In this document: positions 34,821-43,262 of the stretch, piece by piece | Layout of the letters: each line of letters starts with the position of its first letter | Numbering within the stretch: the first letter of the stretch is position 1 | DNA from: Culicoidibacter larvae | GTDB taxonomy: Bacteria; Bacillota_I; Bacilli_A; Culicoidibacterales; Culicoidibacteraceae | Direction: 5' to 3' | NCBI RefSeq assembly: GCF_005771635.1 | Contig: NZ_VBWP01000002.1 | Location: forward strand, 1 to 64,000 | Length of the DNA stretch: 64,000 nt | Program-made: the position numbers and the translations under genes | Notes under the pieces: model-generated | What the model saw: the letters and a program-made list of their open reading frames with translations, nothing else | Databases searched by the model: none | Told to the model about the DNA's origin: nothing

Positions 34821-35699
34821 TTAACCGCGAACTTGACTCATTACTTCTTCAGCAAAGTCCACTTCTTTTTTCTCAATTCCTTCACCAACACCATAGCGTA
34901 CAAAGCTAACTACTGTTCCGCCTTTGCTTGCTACATATTTTCCAACTTTTTGATCAGGATCTTTAATAAATGATTGATCATTCAAGCAGATTTCTTCGAA
35001 GTATTTACCAAGACGACCTTCTACCATTTTTTCAACGATATTAGCTGGTTTTCCTTCATTTAATGCTTGTTCAGTTAAAATTTTACGTTCATGTTCTACT
35101 TCTTCAGTACCAACTTGGTCACGAGAGATGTATTTTGGATTTGCAGCAGCTACATGCATTGAAACATCTTTAGCTACAGTTTCATCGGTTGTACCATCAA
35201 CAATTGATAATACTGCAATACGTCCGCCCATGTGTAAGTAAGCTCCGAATGCTGCGTTATCATCTTTTGAAACAACTTCAAAACGACGTAATGTAATTTT
35301 TTCTCCGATTACGGCAATTGCTTGACTGATAACGAATTCAAGTGTTTCACCATCTACATCTAATGCAAGTGCTGCTTCTAAGTCAGCAGGCTTATTTGCT
35401 AACAAAGTGTTACCGATAGTATCAACAAGTCCTAAGAATTTGTCGTTTTGTGCAACATAATCAGTTTCTGAGTTTACTTCGTAAATAACTGCTGTGTTTC
35501 CATCAACTTTAATTCCGCAAAGACCTTCGGCAGCAATACGGTCACCTTTTTTCAAAGCTTTCGCCATACCTTTTTCACGAAGTAAGTCAATTGCTTTATC
35601 CATGTCTCCGTTTGCTTCAACAAGAGCATTTTTAGAATCCATGATTCCTACTCCGGTTTTATCGCGTAATTCTTTTACCATTTGTGCTGTAATATTCAT
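34821..35699 (-). CDS. tsf: Elongation factor Ts
   Basis: Nucleotide-exchange factor for EF-Tu. The N-terminal [44 protein letters not shown] is the UBA-like domain with the signature TGxGxMDCKxAL-like segment (Ser replaces Cys). The core domain has [17 protein letters not shown], and the C-terminus [16 protein letters not shown]. The 292 residues are full length. TAGGAGG precedes the ATG at 35699. It follows rpsB after a 231-nt spacer containing a long nested inverted repeat. Confidence 0.97.
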   Translation of the reverse strand: MNITAQMVKELRDKTGVGIMDSKNALVEANGDMDKAIDLLREKGMAKALKKGDRIAAEGLCGIKVDGNTAVIYEVNSETDYVAQNDKFLGLVDTIGNTLLANKPADLEAALALDVDGETLEFVISQAIAVIGEKITLRRFEVVSKDDNAAFGAYLHMGGRIAVLSIVDGTTDETVAKDVSMHVAAANPKYISRDQVGTEEVEHERKILTEQALNEGKPANIVEKMVEGRLGKYFEEICLNDQSFIKDPDQKVGKYVASKGGTVVSFVRYGVGEGIEKKEVDFAEEVMSQVRG

Positions 35700-35726
35700 T
35701 TTTTTATTTACCTCCTATTTAGTAAA

Positions 35727-35919
35727 CAAACACCTGTCATAATATTATAAAACGCCCGCAATCTATGAAAATTGGCAAAAATTGCTCAATCACGTATGTT
35801 TAGATACGCTCAATCACAATTTTTGCCAATTCTCTACGATTTCAAGCGTTTTCCGACATAAATATCCATTTATTAGTCCCTTGCGGGAAACATTATGAAA
35901 CTCTTATTATAGGTGTTTG
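35727..35919 (-). other. Nested inverted-repeat element in the rpsB-tsf spacer (copy A)
   Basis: Four nested pairs: CAAACACCT (35727-35735) with AGGTGTTTG (35911-35919); AAAACGC (35749-35755) with GCGTTTT (35846-35852); a perfect 15-bp pair AATTGGCAAAAATTG (35770-35784) with 35817-35831; and CGTAT (35793-35797) with ATACG (35804-35808). A small TCCC-GCAA-GGGA hairpin lies near 35880. The central core CACGTAT-GTTTAGATACGCTC recurs at 58459-58478. Confidence 0.7.
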
Positions 35920-35930
35920 CAAGTGTCTTT

Positions 35931-36698
35931 TTAAGCTTCTACTTCAGTATTTTCATTCGTATCCGCTGCCTTGTCAATGCTAGCTGCTTCTTGAATTTCT
36001 TCTTCAGTTACAGCTCCGCCATCGCGTCCTTCGATAACTGCATCCGCCATACGGCCAACAATTAACTTCACGGCACGAATTGCATCATCATTTGCCGGGA
36101 TAATGTAATCTACATCATCTGGGTCACAGTTCGTATCAACAATTCCGATAACCGGGATGCCTAAACGACGTGCTTCAGCAATCGCAATACGTTCTTTACG
36201 TGGATCGATTATAAATAATGCTTGTGGTACATCAGTCATGTTTTTAATACCGCCAAGGAATTTTTCCAATTTAGCTGCTTCTTTGCGTAATTGGATAACT
36301 TCTTTTTTAGGTAACACATCAAATGTTCCATCTTCAGCCATTTTTTCAATTTCGAATAAACGTTTAATACGTTTTTGAATCGTTGGGAAGTTTGTCATAG
36401 TTCCACCTAACCAACGGTGGTTTACATAAAACATTCCCGCACGTTCAGCTTCAATTTTCACTGCATCTTGTGCTTGTTTTTTAGTTCCTACGAATAAGAT
36501 GTTTCCGCCGTTCTCTGCAAGATTGCGAACAAATTCATAAGATTCATCAATTTTCTTTGATGTTTTTTGTAAATCGATGATATAAATTCCATTACGTGAA
36601 GTATAGATGTACTTACTCATTTTTGGATTCCATCGACGAGTTTGGTGACCGAAATGTACACCTGACTCTAATAGACTTTTCATTGAAATTACTGCCAT
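35931..36698 (-). CDS. rpsB: 30S ribosomal protein S2
   Basis: Full-length S2 (255 residues): [41 protein letters not shown] at the N-terminus, [29 protein letters not shown], and [46 protein letters not shown] short acidic tail rich in Glu, Asp and Asn ends the protein. It is first in rpsB-tsf-pyrH-frr and has a strong promoter at 36812-36840 with a leader of about 105 nt. Confidence 0.98.
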   Translation of the reverse strand: MAVISMKSLLESGVHFGHQTRRWNPKMSKYIYTSRNGIYIIDLQKTSKKIDESYEFVRNLAENGGNILFVGTKKQAQDAVKIEAERAGMFYVNHRWLGGTMTNFPTIQKRIKRLFEIEKMAEDGTFDVLPKKEVIQLRKEAAKLEKFLGGIKNMTDVPQALFIIDPRKERIAIAEARRLGIPVIGIVDTNCDPDDVDYIIPANDDAIRAVKLIVGRMADAVIEGRDGGAVTEEEIQEAASIDKAADTNENTEVEA

Positions 36699-36805
36699 GT
36701 AATTTCCTCCTTCGTTTTTTCCTCCACTTTTTTCTAAATAGTCTCACCAATAATCGGCACTTGAGCTATGATCCAAAAGTGTGTGTATTAGCCGTTTTTA
36801 CAGCC
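36699..36805 (-). other. rpsB 5' leader, candidate ribosomal-protein leader
   Basis: About 105 nt of transcript between the -10 box and the rpsB ATG, ending in two purine-rich sites (GTGGAGG and AAGGAGG). Short complementarities such as GGCTGTAAAAACGGC-like near the 5' end are visible. The length suggests autoregulation by S2, but I see no motif I can name. Confidence 0.35.
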
Positions 36806-36811
36806 TTATTA

Positions 36812-36840
36812 ATTATACGCTATTTTTGCTTTAGCGTCAA
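36812..36840 (-). promoter_or_regulatory. Promoter of rpsB-tsf-pyrH-frr
   Basis: TTGACG (36835-36840), exact 17-nt spacer, TATAAT (36812-36817) on the minus strand. Confidence 0.85.
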
Positions 36841-36890
36841 TGGAAAATACTGAACTCTTGCACATTTATTATTTGGATTAAAAAAACAAA

Positions 36891-36915
36891 AAAAGCAGCC
36901 CGTCGGGCTGCTTTT
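36891..36915 (-). terminator. Intrinsic terminator after the PH-like membrane protein
   Basis: 11-bp perfect stem AAAAGCAGCCC / GGGCTGCTTTT with 3-nt loop and a long T tail on the minus strand. Confidence 0.92.
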
Positions 36916-36926
36916 TTTCAACTTCT

Positions 36927-38102
36927 CTAAAAATTTTCCAGATTATGCGAAAAGACTTCTGGACGGTTTATAAATGCCTGGCGTAATTTATATACAAAAT
37001 CGGCATATTCATGAGCACTAAAAATAACATCATCATAGTTTTTCGGATCTTGGCGCTTACCAAAGCAATAAGTTTTGATGCCTCTTGATGTCGTAAGCTT
37101 TACTGTTCTCATTTTATTTACCGGTGTTGTATAAGAAACCGGAATTGCCTCAATAGCTATGATATCACTCAGTAGAAATGTATCTTGATCAAAGCTGATT
37201 GAAAGCTGATTGATATTCACTAATTTTGGCGTATGTTTCAAATCTCTTTGTTTTTGCGAATATGAGCTGAATATTATAATAGCCACTATTACGCCAACAA
37301 AAATGACTGTTGCTAAAGTCATCATCATAAAGGTTGTTAGACCACGGCGAGTATCTAAATCATCCATGAAGATAAAGAACACTAGTAGTTCAGCTACAAG
37401 CATAATAATAAATCCAGTAATTAATGGCGTCTTAATTGAAGTTTTGATATTATCGGTCTTTAATTGATATGTTGCCGAAATTGGCTGTGCCGGAGTTGGT
37501 GTTGCAGTATCATCTGCAAGCGTTGTTCTTGCTACGGCATCATCGCCAGCGTATAGTGCTGCATTGCCGATTTCCGGACTTTCGTTTTGAATTTCCGTAT
37601 TAGCCGTTGCCGTAGGTACTTGCTGGTTGAAATGCTGTAAATCTAAATTATCAATCAAAGACATCATTTTTGAAAATTCATCTTTATTTAAGAACGGACA
37701 ATTAATTGATTTATTGCTGCGTCCATCAGAAATTACTAATTTCCGTTCAACATTTGTTACAATTCCATTAGTACGGTAGCGCGTAATATGAGAAGTAAAA
37801 TCGTAATTAGCAAATGGATACTCGCCTAAAATTGTATCTCCCTTGCGATAAATAACTCGGTCACGGGTAACCTCTATTGACTTTTTTGGTTTAAAAAACA
37901 TTGAATATACACAAAAACCAATAAGTATTATTGCTGCAATTACAGCAATAATAATTGGATATAGTCTTTGTGAGTAGCGTGGGAACACCACATCATATAA
38001 AAAGAAATAGCCGATACCAATAAAGAATGCTCCAACTGCCAGGATTACTAATCCCCCGCGTATTTTTTTCGCAGCTGTTTCTGCAAATAAATGATTGTCC
38101 AT
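36927..38102 (-). CDS. Membrane protein with two TM-hairpin plus PH-like modules
   Basis: I do not recognise a named family for this 391-residue protein. It has an apparent duplication. Half one: two membrane helices (GGLVILAVGAFFIGIGYFFLY and YPIIIAVIAAIILIGFCVY), then a beta-rich stretch (IEVTRDRVIYRKGDTILGEYPFANYDFTSH) ending in helix EFSKMMSLIDNL. A Thr/Ala/Pro-rich linker (about 165-215) follows. Half two: two helices (PLITGFIIMLVAELLVFFIFM and LATVIFVGVIVAIIIFS), then a beta-rich stretch (LSISFDQDTFLLSDIIAIEAIPV) ending in helix SAHEYADFVYKLRQAF. The strand-turn-helix pattern resembles bacterial PH domains; this is inference. Single-gene unit. Confidence 0.7.
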   Translation of the reverse strand: MDNHLFAETAAKKIRGGLVILAVGAFFIGIGYFFLYDVVFPRYSQRLYPIIIAVIAAIILIGFCVYSMFFKPKKSIEVTRDRVIYRKGDTILGEYPFANYDFTSHITRYRTNGIVTNVERKLVISDGRSNKSINCPFLNKDEFSKMMSLIDNLDLQHFNQQVPTATANTEIQNESPEIGNAALYAGDDAVARTTLADDTATPTPAQPISATYQLKTDNIKTSIKTPLITGFIIMLVAELLVFFIFMDDLDTRRGLTTFMMMTLATVIFVGVIVAIIIFSSYSQKQRDLKHTPKLVNINQLSISFDQDTFLLSDIIAIEAIPVSYTTPVNKMRTVKLTTSRGIKTYCFGKRQDPKNYDDVIFSAHEYADFVYKLRQAFINRPEVFSHNLENF

Positions 38103-38191
38103 GAAAAACCCTCCTATATATCTCCAATATATAGTAATGCAAATTCAAATAAAAAACAATATTATGTTTTCTTTTCACATAATAATTCATA

Positions 38192-38223
38192 AAAAAGAGA
38201 GAGTATATTGACTCTCTCTTTTT
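38192..38223 (-). terminator. Intrinsic terminator after typA
   Basis: 13-bp stem AAAAAGAGAGAGT / ACTCTCTCTTTTT, 6-nt loop; minus-strand T run. Confidence 0.88.
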
Positions 38224-38225
38224 AA

Positions 38226-40058
38226 CTATTCGCTTTCATTTTCGTTTTTGCGTTTCTTATTAGCTTTTTCACGAGTATTTTTATCTAATATTTTTTTACG
38301 TAAACGGATTGATTCCGGAGTTACTTCACAATATTCATCCTCATCAAGATATTCGAGTGATTGTTCAAGCGAGAACACCCGAGGTCTTTTTAAGACAACT
38401 GTATTATCTTTATTTGCAGTACGCATATTAGTTAACTGTTTCGCTTTTACAACATTAACCGCTAAATCATTCTCGCGGTTATTTTCACCAACAATCATCC
38501 CTTCATAAACTTCAGTTCCCGGTTCAATGAAGATTGTTCCGCGATCTTCTAAGCCCATGATACTGTATGCAGTAGCTTTACCATTTTCCATAGAAACTAA
38601 TACTCCGGCACGGCGACCACCAACGTCTTCACGTAATTTTGGTCGATACTCAAGGAAGTTATGGCTTATCATACCGTATCCTTTAGTTAGTGTTAAGAAT
38701 TCCGTACTGAAACCGATAAGTCCTCGCGAATAAACATGGAACACTAACCGCATCTGTCCTTGATTAGTTGCTCCCATTTGTTGCAACTCACCACGACGTG
38801 TACCTAATGCTTCAATGACATTTCCGACATACTCTTCGGGAACATCAATTTGCACATATTCAACCGGTTCACAAATTTCACCATTAATTTCACGTAAGAT
38901 GACTTGTGGTTTTGACACCTGCAACTCAAAGCCTTCACGGCGCATTGTCTCAATGAGAATTGAAAGGTGCAACTCACCGCGTCCAGATACTTCCCATTCA
39001 TCAGGAACTTCAGTTTTTTCAACGCGTAAACTAACATCAGTTTGAGTTTCAGCAAATAACCGCTCTTCAATTTTACGGGCAGTAATAAATTTACCTTCAC
39101 GACCGGCAAAAGGGCTTGTATTAGTTAAAAAGCGCATTTGTAAAGTTGGTTCATCGATATGTAATTCCGGTAAAGGCATATTCTGACCCAACTCACAAAT
39201 CGTTTCACTAACATTAATATCTTCCTTACCGGCAACGGCAACAATATCTCCAGCGCTTGCTGAATCAATTTCAATTCGTTTTAAACCTTTGAAACCAAAT
39301 AATTTAGTAATTCTAAACTCAACTAAGCTACCATCGTTACGAACCAAACTTACTTGTGAACCATTGCGAATTGTCCCGTGGAACACGCGGCCAATTCCTA
39401 TTCTTCCGACATAATCATTATAATCAAGCAACGATACTTGGAATTGCAACGGCTGATTAGCATCAACACGTGGTGAAGGAATATAGTCAACAATTGTTTC
39501 AAACAAAGCTTGCATATTATCAACATTTTGATCCGGTTCAGTATTCGCAGTTCCATTTAATGCCGAAGCATAAATAACCGGAAATTCAATTTGCTCATCA
39601 TTGGCACCAAGCTCAATAAATAAATCGAGTACTTCGTCAACAACTTCTTCAGGACGTGCACCAGGGCGGTCAATTTTGTTAACCACAACTAATGGTGTTA
39701 AGTCTTGTTCTAAAGCTTTTTTTAATACAAAGCGAGTTTGTGGCATACAGCCTTCAAAAGCATCTACAACAAGCAAAACGCCATCAACCATGCGCATAAT
39801 CCGTTCTACTTCGCCACCAAAGTCAGCATGTCCCGGGGTATCCAGAATGTTGATACGATAATCTTTATAATCAATTGCCGTATTCTTAGCTAAAATGGTG
39901 ATACCGCGCTCACGCTCAATATCATTTGAGTCCATTGCCCGCTCTTCAACATGCTCATTGGCACGGAAGGTTCCCGATTGGCGTAATAATTGGTCAACCA
40001 ATGTTGTTTTTCCGTGATCGACGTGAGCAATAATTGCTATATTCTTAATTTGTTTCAT
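38226..40058 (-). CDS. typA: Ribosome-associated GTPase TypA/BipA
   Basis: Translation-factor GTPase needed for ribosome assembly and growth under stress. G1 is [11 protein letters not shown]2 lies in [12 protein letters not shown]3 is [11 protein letters not shown], and G4 is VVNKIDRP. Domains II and III resemble EF-G, and the C-terminal half ([12 protein letters not shown]-type segment [11 protein letters not shown], then [37 protein letters not shown]) is TypA-specific. 610 residues, normal length. The lysine-rich tail is short. The promoter at 40115 reaches into the end of the upstream MFS gene. Confidence 0.97.
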   Translation of the reverse strand: MKQIKNIAIIAHVDHGKTTLVDQLLRQSGTFRANEHVEERAMDSNDIERERGITILAKNTAIDYKDYRINILDTPGHADFGGEVERIMRMVDGVLLVVDAFEGCMPQTRFVLKKALEQDLTPLVVVNKIDRPGARPEEVVDEVLDLFIELGANDEQIEFPVIYASALNGTANTEPDQNVDNMQALFETIVDYIPSPRVDANQPLQFQVSLLDYNDYVGRIGIGRVFHGTIRNGSQVSLVRNDGSLVEFRITKLFGFKGLKRIEIDSASAGDIVAVAGKEDINVSETICELGQNMPLPELHIDEPTLQMRFLTNTSPFAGREGKFITARKIEERLFAETQTDVSLRVEKTEVPDEWEVSGRGELHLSILIETMRREGFELQVSKPQVILREINGEICEPVEYVQIDVPEEYVGNVIEALGTRRGELQQMGATNQGQMRLVFHVYSRGLIGFSTEFLTLTKGYGMISHNFLEYRPKLREDVGGRRAGVLVSMENGKATAYSIMGLEDRGTIFIEPGTEVYEGMIVGENNRENDLAVNVVKAKQLTNMRTANKDNTVVLKRPRVFSLEQSLEYLDEDEYCEVTPESIRLRKKILDKNTREKANKKRKNENESE

Positions 40059-40114
40059 TAGGTCCAGTCCTATCTATTTAGAATTACTATATCTATTTCA
40101 AGTTTAACGGTAAT

Positions 40115-40143
40115 ATTTTACCGAAACTCTTACACGATGTCAA
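40115..40143 (-). promoter_or_regulatory. Promoter of typA
   Basis: TTGACA (40138-40143), 17-nt spacer, TAAAAT (40115-40120) on the minus strand. It lies immediately after the stop codon of the MFS gene. Confidence 0.75.
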
Positions 40144-40145
40144 AA

Positions 40146-41339
40146 TTATTTTTTTGGTTCCTTTTTCTTAGCCTCATGTTGAATCCAAAAGATTGCTGCA
40201 AACATCAACAAGGCAAATACACTCAGAAAATTCATTGAAACTGCCGTATCTCCGGAAAAGTCAATTGCCATACCAAGCATAAATGGTAAAAATCCGGCAA
40301 TAATGTAGCCTACCGATAAAGCCATTGCCGAATAACTATTGGCGTCATGATGATTGTCAGTCACCTCAATTGGCAACAATAATCCTAATGAGAATAATCC
40401 GCCGGTACCAATAGCCAAAAGCAATGCTGCAACAACACTAAGATGCAGAATAATAAGCAACAACATACCTAAAACAGTCAGCGCCGAACTAATATATAAA
40501 AATAACATCTTCCGTTTAAATACTGAAACCAACAATGGAAAACAGAAGTTTCCTAAAATTTGTACGGTGGTAAACAAAGTCATAATATATCCTGCCGTAT
40601 TAGCATCAACACCAATTGACTTCAGATATGGAATAAACCATGCCAGCAACGAATAAAACAGTCCAGACTGCAACCCAAAGTAAATCGCAATACTCCACGC
40701 TTCCTTAGAAAGCCACGGTGATTTTCCGCTCGCTTCATCAAGAGCAACCGCCTCTGAAACTGGTTTTACAGCATTACTCCGCAATAAAGGCAATAATGAC
40801 GCAATGGCAACTCCACCTAAAAGCGCCCAAAAGCCAAGAGCCACACTCCAAGCTCCACCAAAAAATTCTGCAATTGGTAAAGTAAATGCGCTGGCAACTG
40901 CAGCCCCGGCTGCCAAGCCAACTGAATAAACACTCACCATCAATGCAGCACGATTAGGAAAATACTTCTTAATCATTCCTGATAGCAACGGTCCGGCAAC
41001 TGCAATACCAATGCCGATAACAACAGTTGTAAATAATAAAAATAACGTATCAAATGCAAAGAATCGCAAAATTGTCCCGGCGGTTAATAAAATAACTGTC
41101 GCCAGCAATAACTGCTCCTGCTTAAAACGCTTCAATAACTTACTCCCGGCAATCGGTGCAAAAATACCCATACATAAAACCGGAATTGCCGTCAACAAAC
41201 TGGCAACCGTATTGCTCATCCCAAGTGACTGCTGAATCATATCCAGCACCGGTGCCACCGAAGTAATAGCTGGCCGCAAATTCAAAGCTACCAAAAAAAT
41301 AACTAAACCAACATATAGCGGCTGTAAAATTTTTTTCAT
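40146..41339 (-). CDS. MFS transporter, CynX/NimT-type
   Basis: A 397-residue carrier with about twelve membrane segments. The N-terminal LVALNLRPAITSVAPVLDMIQQSLGMS is the hallmark of the CynX/NimT (cyanate, 2-nitroimidazole) subfamily, and AGPLLSGMIKKYFPNRAALMVSVYSVGLAAGAA is the corresponding loop 4-5 region. The substrate cannot be assigned. An upstream start at 41369 is in frame, but GAGGAG before the ATG at 41339 sets the start. It follows the rnj terminator closely, so its own promoter must lie within or before that region. Confidence 0.88.
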   Translation of the reverse strand: MKKILQPLYVGLVIFLVALNLRPAITSVAPVLDMIQQSLGMSNTVASLLTAIPVLCMGIFAPIAGSKLLKRFKQEQLLLATVILLTAGTILRFFAFDTLFLLFTTVVIGIGIAVAGPLLSGMIKKYFPNRAALMVSVYSVGLAAGAAVASAFTLPIAEFFGGAWSVALGFWALLGGVAIASLLPLLRSNAVKPVSEAVALDEASGKSPWLSKEAWSIAIYFGLQSGLFYSLLAWFIPYLKSIGVDANTAGYIMTLFTTVQILGNFCFPLLVSVFKRKMLFLYISSALTVLGMLLLIILHLSVVAALLLAIGTGGLFSLGLLLPIEVTDNHHDANSYSAMALSVGYIIAGFLPFMLGMAIDFSGDTAVSMNFLSVFALLMFAAIFWIQHEAKKKEPKK

Positions 41340-41370
41340 AATATCTCCTCTGATTTCTAAAACACCCAAG

Positions 41371-41401
41371 AAAAAAGTTCACTCTTCCAGTGAACTTTTT
41401 T
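41371..41401 (-). terminator. Intrinsic terminator after the RNase J gene
   Basis: 13-bp perfect stem AAAAAAGTTCACT / AGTGAACTTTTTT with loop CTTCC; T-rich minus-strand tail. Confidence 0.92.
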
Positions 41402-41411
41402 CGAAACTCAT

Positions 41412-43067
41412 TTACACATCCATCATAATCGTTAGTACAACAGGGCGTCTCTTTGTTTGCTTAAATAAGAATTTCCCTAAATGTTCACGAACATCCTGAC
41501 GAATCGCATTCCATTCTAAACCATTTTCAGCAATCTTATCATTAACTGTCGTAGTCACAATATCACGCATTTGGTCAAGTAACTCTTGTGACTGACGGAC
41601 ATAAACAAAGCCTCTGGTCACAATCTGCGGTTCACCAACCATGCGTTTTTTCTTAGAATTAAGCGTAATTACAGTAATAACAACACCATCTTGCGATAAT
41701 TGCTGACGGTCACGCAATACTACGTTACCGACATCACCGCTGATATTGCCATCAATTAAAACATCATCCACCGGAACAGTTTCGGCACTCTCATCATAAA
41801 CACCATTGTTTAAATGAACAACCTCACCATTATCACGAATGAAAATCTGACTGGCATCATAACCTAAACCAAGAGCAAGTTGCTCATGTTCAATTAATTG
41901 ACGATATTCACCATCTACCGGAAATAAATATTTTGGTTTCATCAAGTTCAGCAACATTTTTAAATCTTCTTGTGCAGCTACACTTGAATTCAATAATTTT
42001 TTATCAACGATATAAGTCCGCGCTCCAGTTTTAAAGACCTCATCAATTGCTTTAGCAGCAACAACTTCAGTCCCGGTAATTGCCGGTGAGGCAATTACAA
42101 CTGTGTCACGATCATCAATTTGAATCAATTTATCAGCACCGGTTGACATCCGGATTAACGAGTTAAACGGAATTCCGGTATTACCAGCTACAATGACAAC
42201 TAAATCATCACGATGACGCTCAACTTCTTTCAAAGGAATCATTGTTCCTTCAGGCACTTTTAAATAACCGTTTTTCAACGAAATATCAATTAAACGCTGC
42301 CCGCGCACACCAGTAATAAATACTTTTTTATCATACTCAACCGCTACATCAATAATATCTTGAATACGTTTAATATCCGTAGCAAATGCTGATACAATAA
42401 CTCGACTTTTAGCATCATAGAAGTAATCCCCTAAAGCATGTTTAAAGCCTTGATTATTAGCAGCATATCCTTTTTGTTCAACCCCACGGCTCACTGAAAG
42501 CAAGGCTAAAACACCTTTCTTCCCAATGTAGCCAAGGTTCCCAATATCAGTTGAATACAATTCGGTTGCATTTTGATCAAAATAGAAATCACCAGTAAAT
42601 ACAATTGAACCATCTTTAGTATTAATACAAATTCCAATCGAATCAGGAATACTATGGGTTGTTTTAAAGAAAAACACTGATTGTCCGCGCTTAAAGTCAA
42701 TTGCCGTATACGGTGCAACAACTTTTAATTCACCCTTCGGCTTAACGCCCTCAATCTTTAGCATATCTTCCACAATATCCAAAGTCAGCTTTGTTCCATA
42801 AACCGGAACCGCTAACTCTTGCATGACAACCGGTAAAGCACCAATATGATCCTCATGGGCATGGGTTAAGAATATCCCCTTAATCCGGTCCTCATTCTCT
42901 TTTAAATAGGTAATATCAGGAATAACCTTATCAATACCTAACATCGACTCTTCCGGATACTTTAACCCGGCGTCTAACACATAAATTGCTTGGTCAACTT
43001 CAACAACGTACATACTTTTCCCGTTTTCATCAAGACCGCCAAGCGCAAAAATTTTAATCTTTGCCAT
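41412..43067 (-). CDS. RNase J paralogue with degenerate beta-CASP motifs (J2-like)
   Basis: A 551-residue member of the RNase J family (5' exo/endoribonucleases of mRNA decay). The metallo-beta-lactamase metal motif is complete: LTHAHEDHIGALP, HSIPDSIG, TGDFYFDQ. The beta-CASP part is altered. The motif normally SGH-x-x-QEEL reads NSSVAAQEDL, losing the catalytic His; GSQGEP reads GNTGIP; and SDS(T)N reads SVSRG. C-terminal YLFPVDGEYR and LRDRQQLSQDGVV are intact. It resembles RNase J2, the weakly active partner of J1. The longer frame to 43121 is replaced by the ATG at 43067 behind AAGGAGG. No J1 gene lies nearby. Confidence 0.9.
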   Translation of the reverse strand: MAKIKIFALGGLDENGKSMYVVEVDQAIYVLDAGLKYPEESMLGIDKVIPDITYLKENEDRIKGIFLTHAHEDHIGALPVVMQELAVPVYGTKLTLDIVEDMLKIEGVKPKGELKVVAPYTAIDFKRGQSVFFFKTTHSIPDSIGICINTKDGSIVFTGDFYFDQNATELYSTDIGNLGYIGKKGVLALLSVSRGVEQKGYAANNQGFKHALGDYFYDAKSRVIVSAFATDIKRIQDIIDVAVEYDKKVFITGVRGQRLIDISLKNGYLKVPEGTMIPLKEVERHRDDLVVIVAGNTGIPFNSLIRMSTGADKLIQIDDRDTVVIASPAITGTEVVAAKAIDEVFKTGARTYIVDKKLLNSSVAAQEDLKMLLNLMKPKYLFPVDGEYRQLIEHEQLALGLGYDASQIFIRDNGEVVHLNNGVYDESAETVPVDDVLIDGNISGDVGNVVLRDRQQLSQDGVVITVITLNSKKKRMVGEPQIVTRGFVYVRQSQELLDQMRDIVTTTVNDKIAENGLEWNAIRQDVREHLGKFLFKQTKRRPVVLTIMMDV

Positions 43068-43099
43068 TATTTTCCTCCTTTTGAAAAATTTATCAGTGT

Positions 43100-43150
43100 A
43101 AAATTGATTCCCAGCCTTCACATATTTTGAAAGCGTTTAACATCAATTTT
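43100..43150 (-). other. Two-tier stem in the RNase J mRNA leader
   Basis: Outer pair AAAATTGAT (43142-43150 on the minus strand) with ATCAATTTT (43100-43108), inner pair GCTTTCA / TGAAGGC (43128-43134 with 43114-43120). It lies between the promoter at 43181 and the start codon, so it is transcribed in the leader. Confidence 0.55.
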
Positions 43151-43180
43151 GCTTTATTTTTCAGTTTTTATAACTTACCT

Positions 43181-43209
43181 ATTATAGCAGGAAAAGACTA
43201 AATAAGCAA
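43181..43209 (-). promoter_or_regulatory. Promoter of the RNase J gene
   Basis: TTGCTT (43204-43209), 17-nt spacer, TATAAT (43181-43186) on the minus strand; leader about 105 nt. Confidence 0.7.
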
Positions 43210-43236
43210 TCATTCAATTCTTTGATGAAAGTTGAT

Positions 43237-43262
43237 AAAGAGTTGCTCTAAAGCAACTCTTT
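43237..43262 (-). terminator. Terminator overlapping the end of mgtA
   Basis: 11-bp stem AAAGAGTTGCT / AGCAACTCTTT; its first arm is the last codons of mgtA. The T tail is short (TTTATC), so strength is uncertain. Confidence 0.7.
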
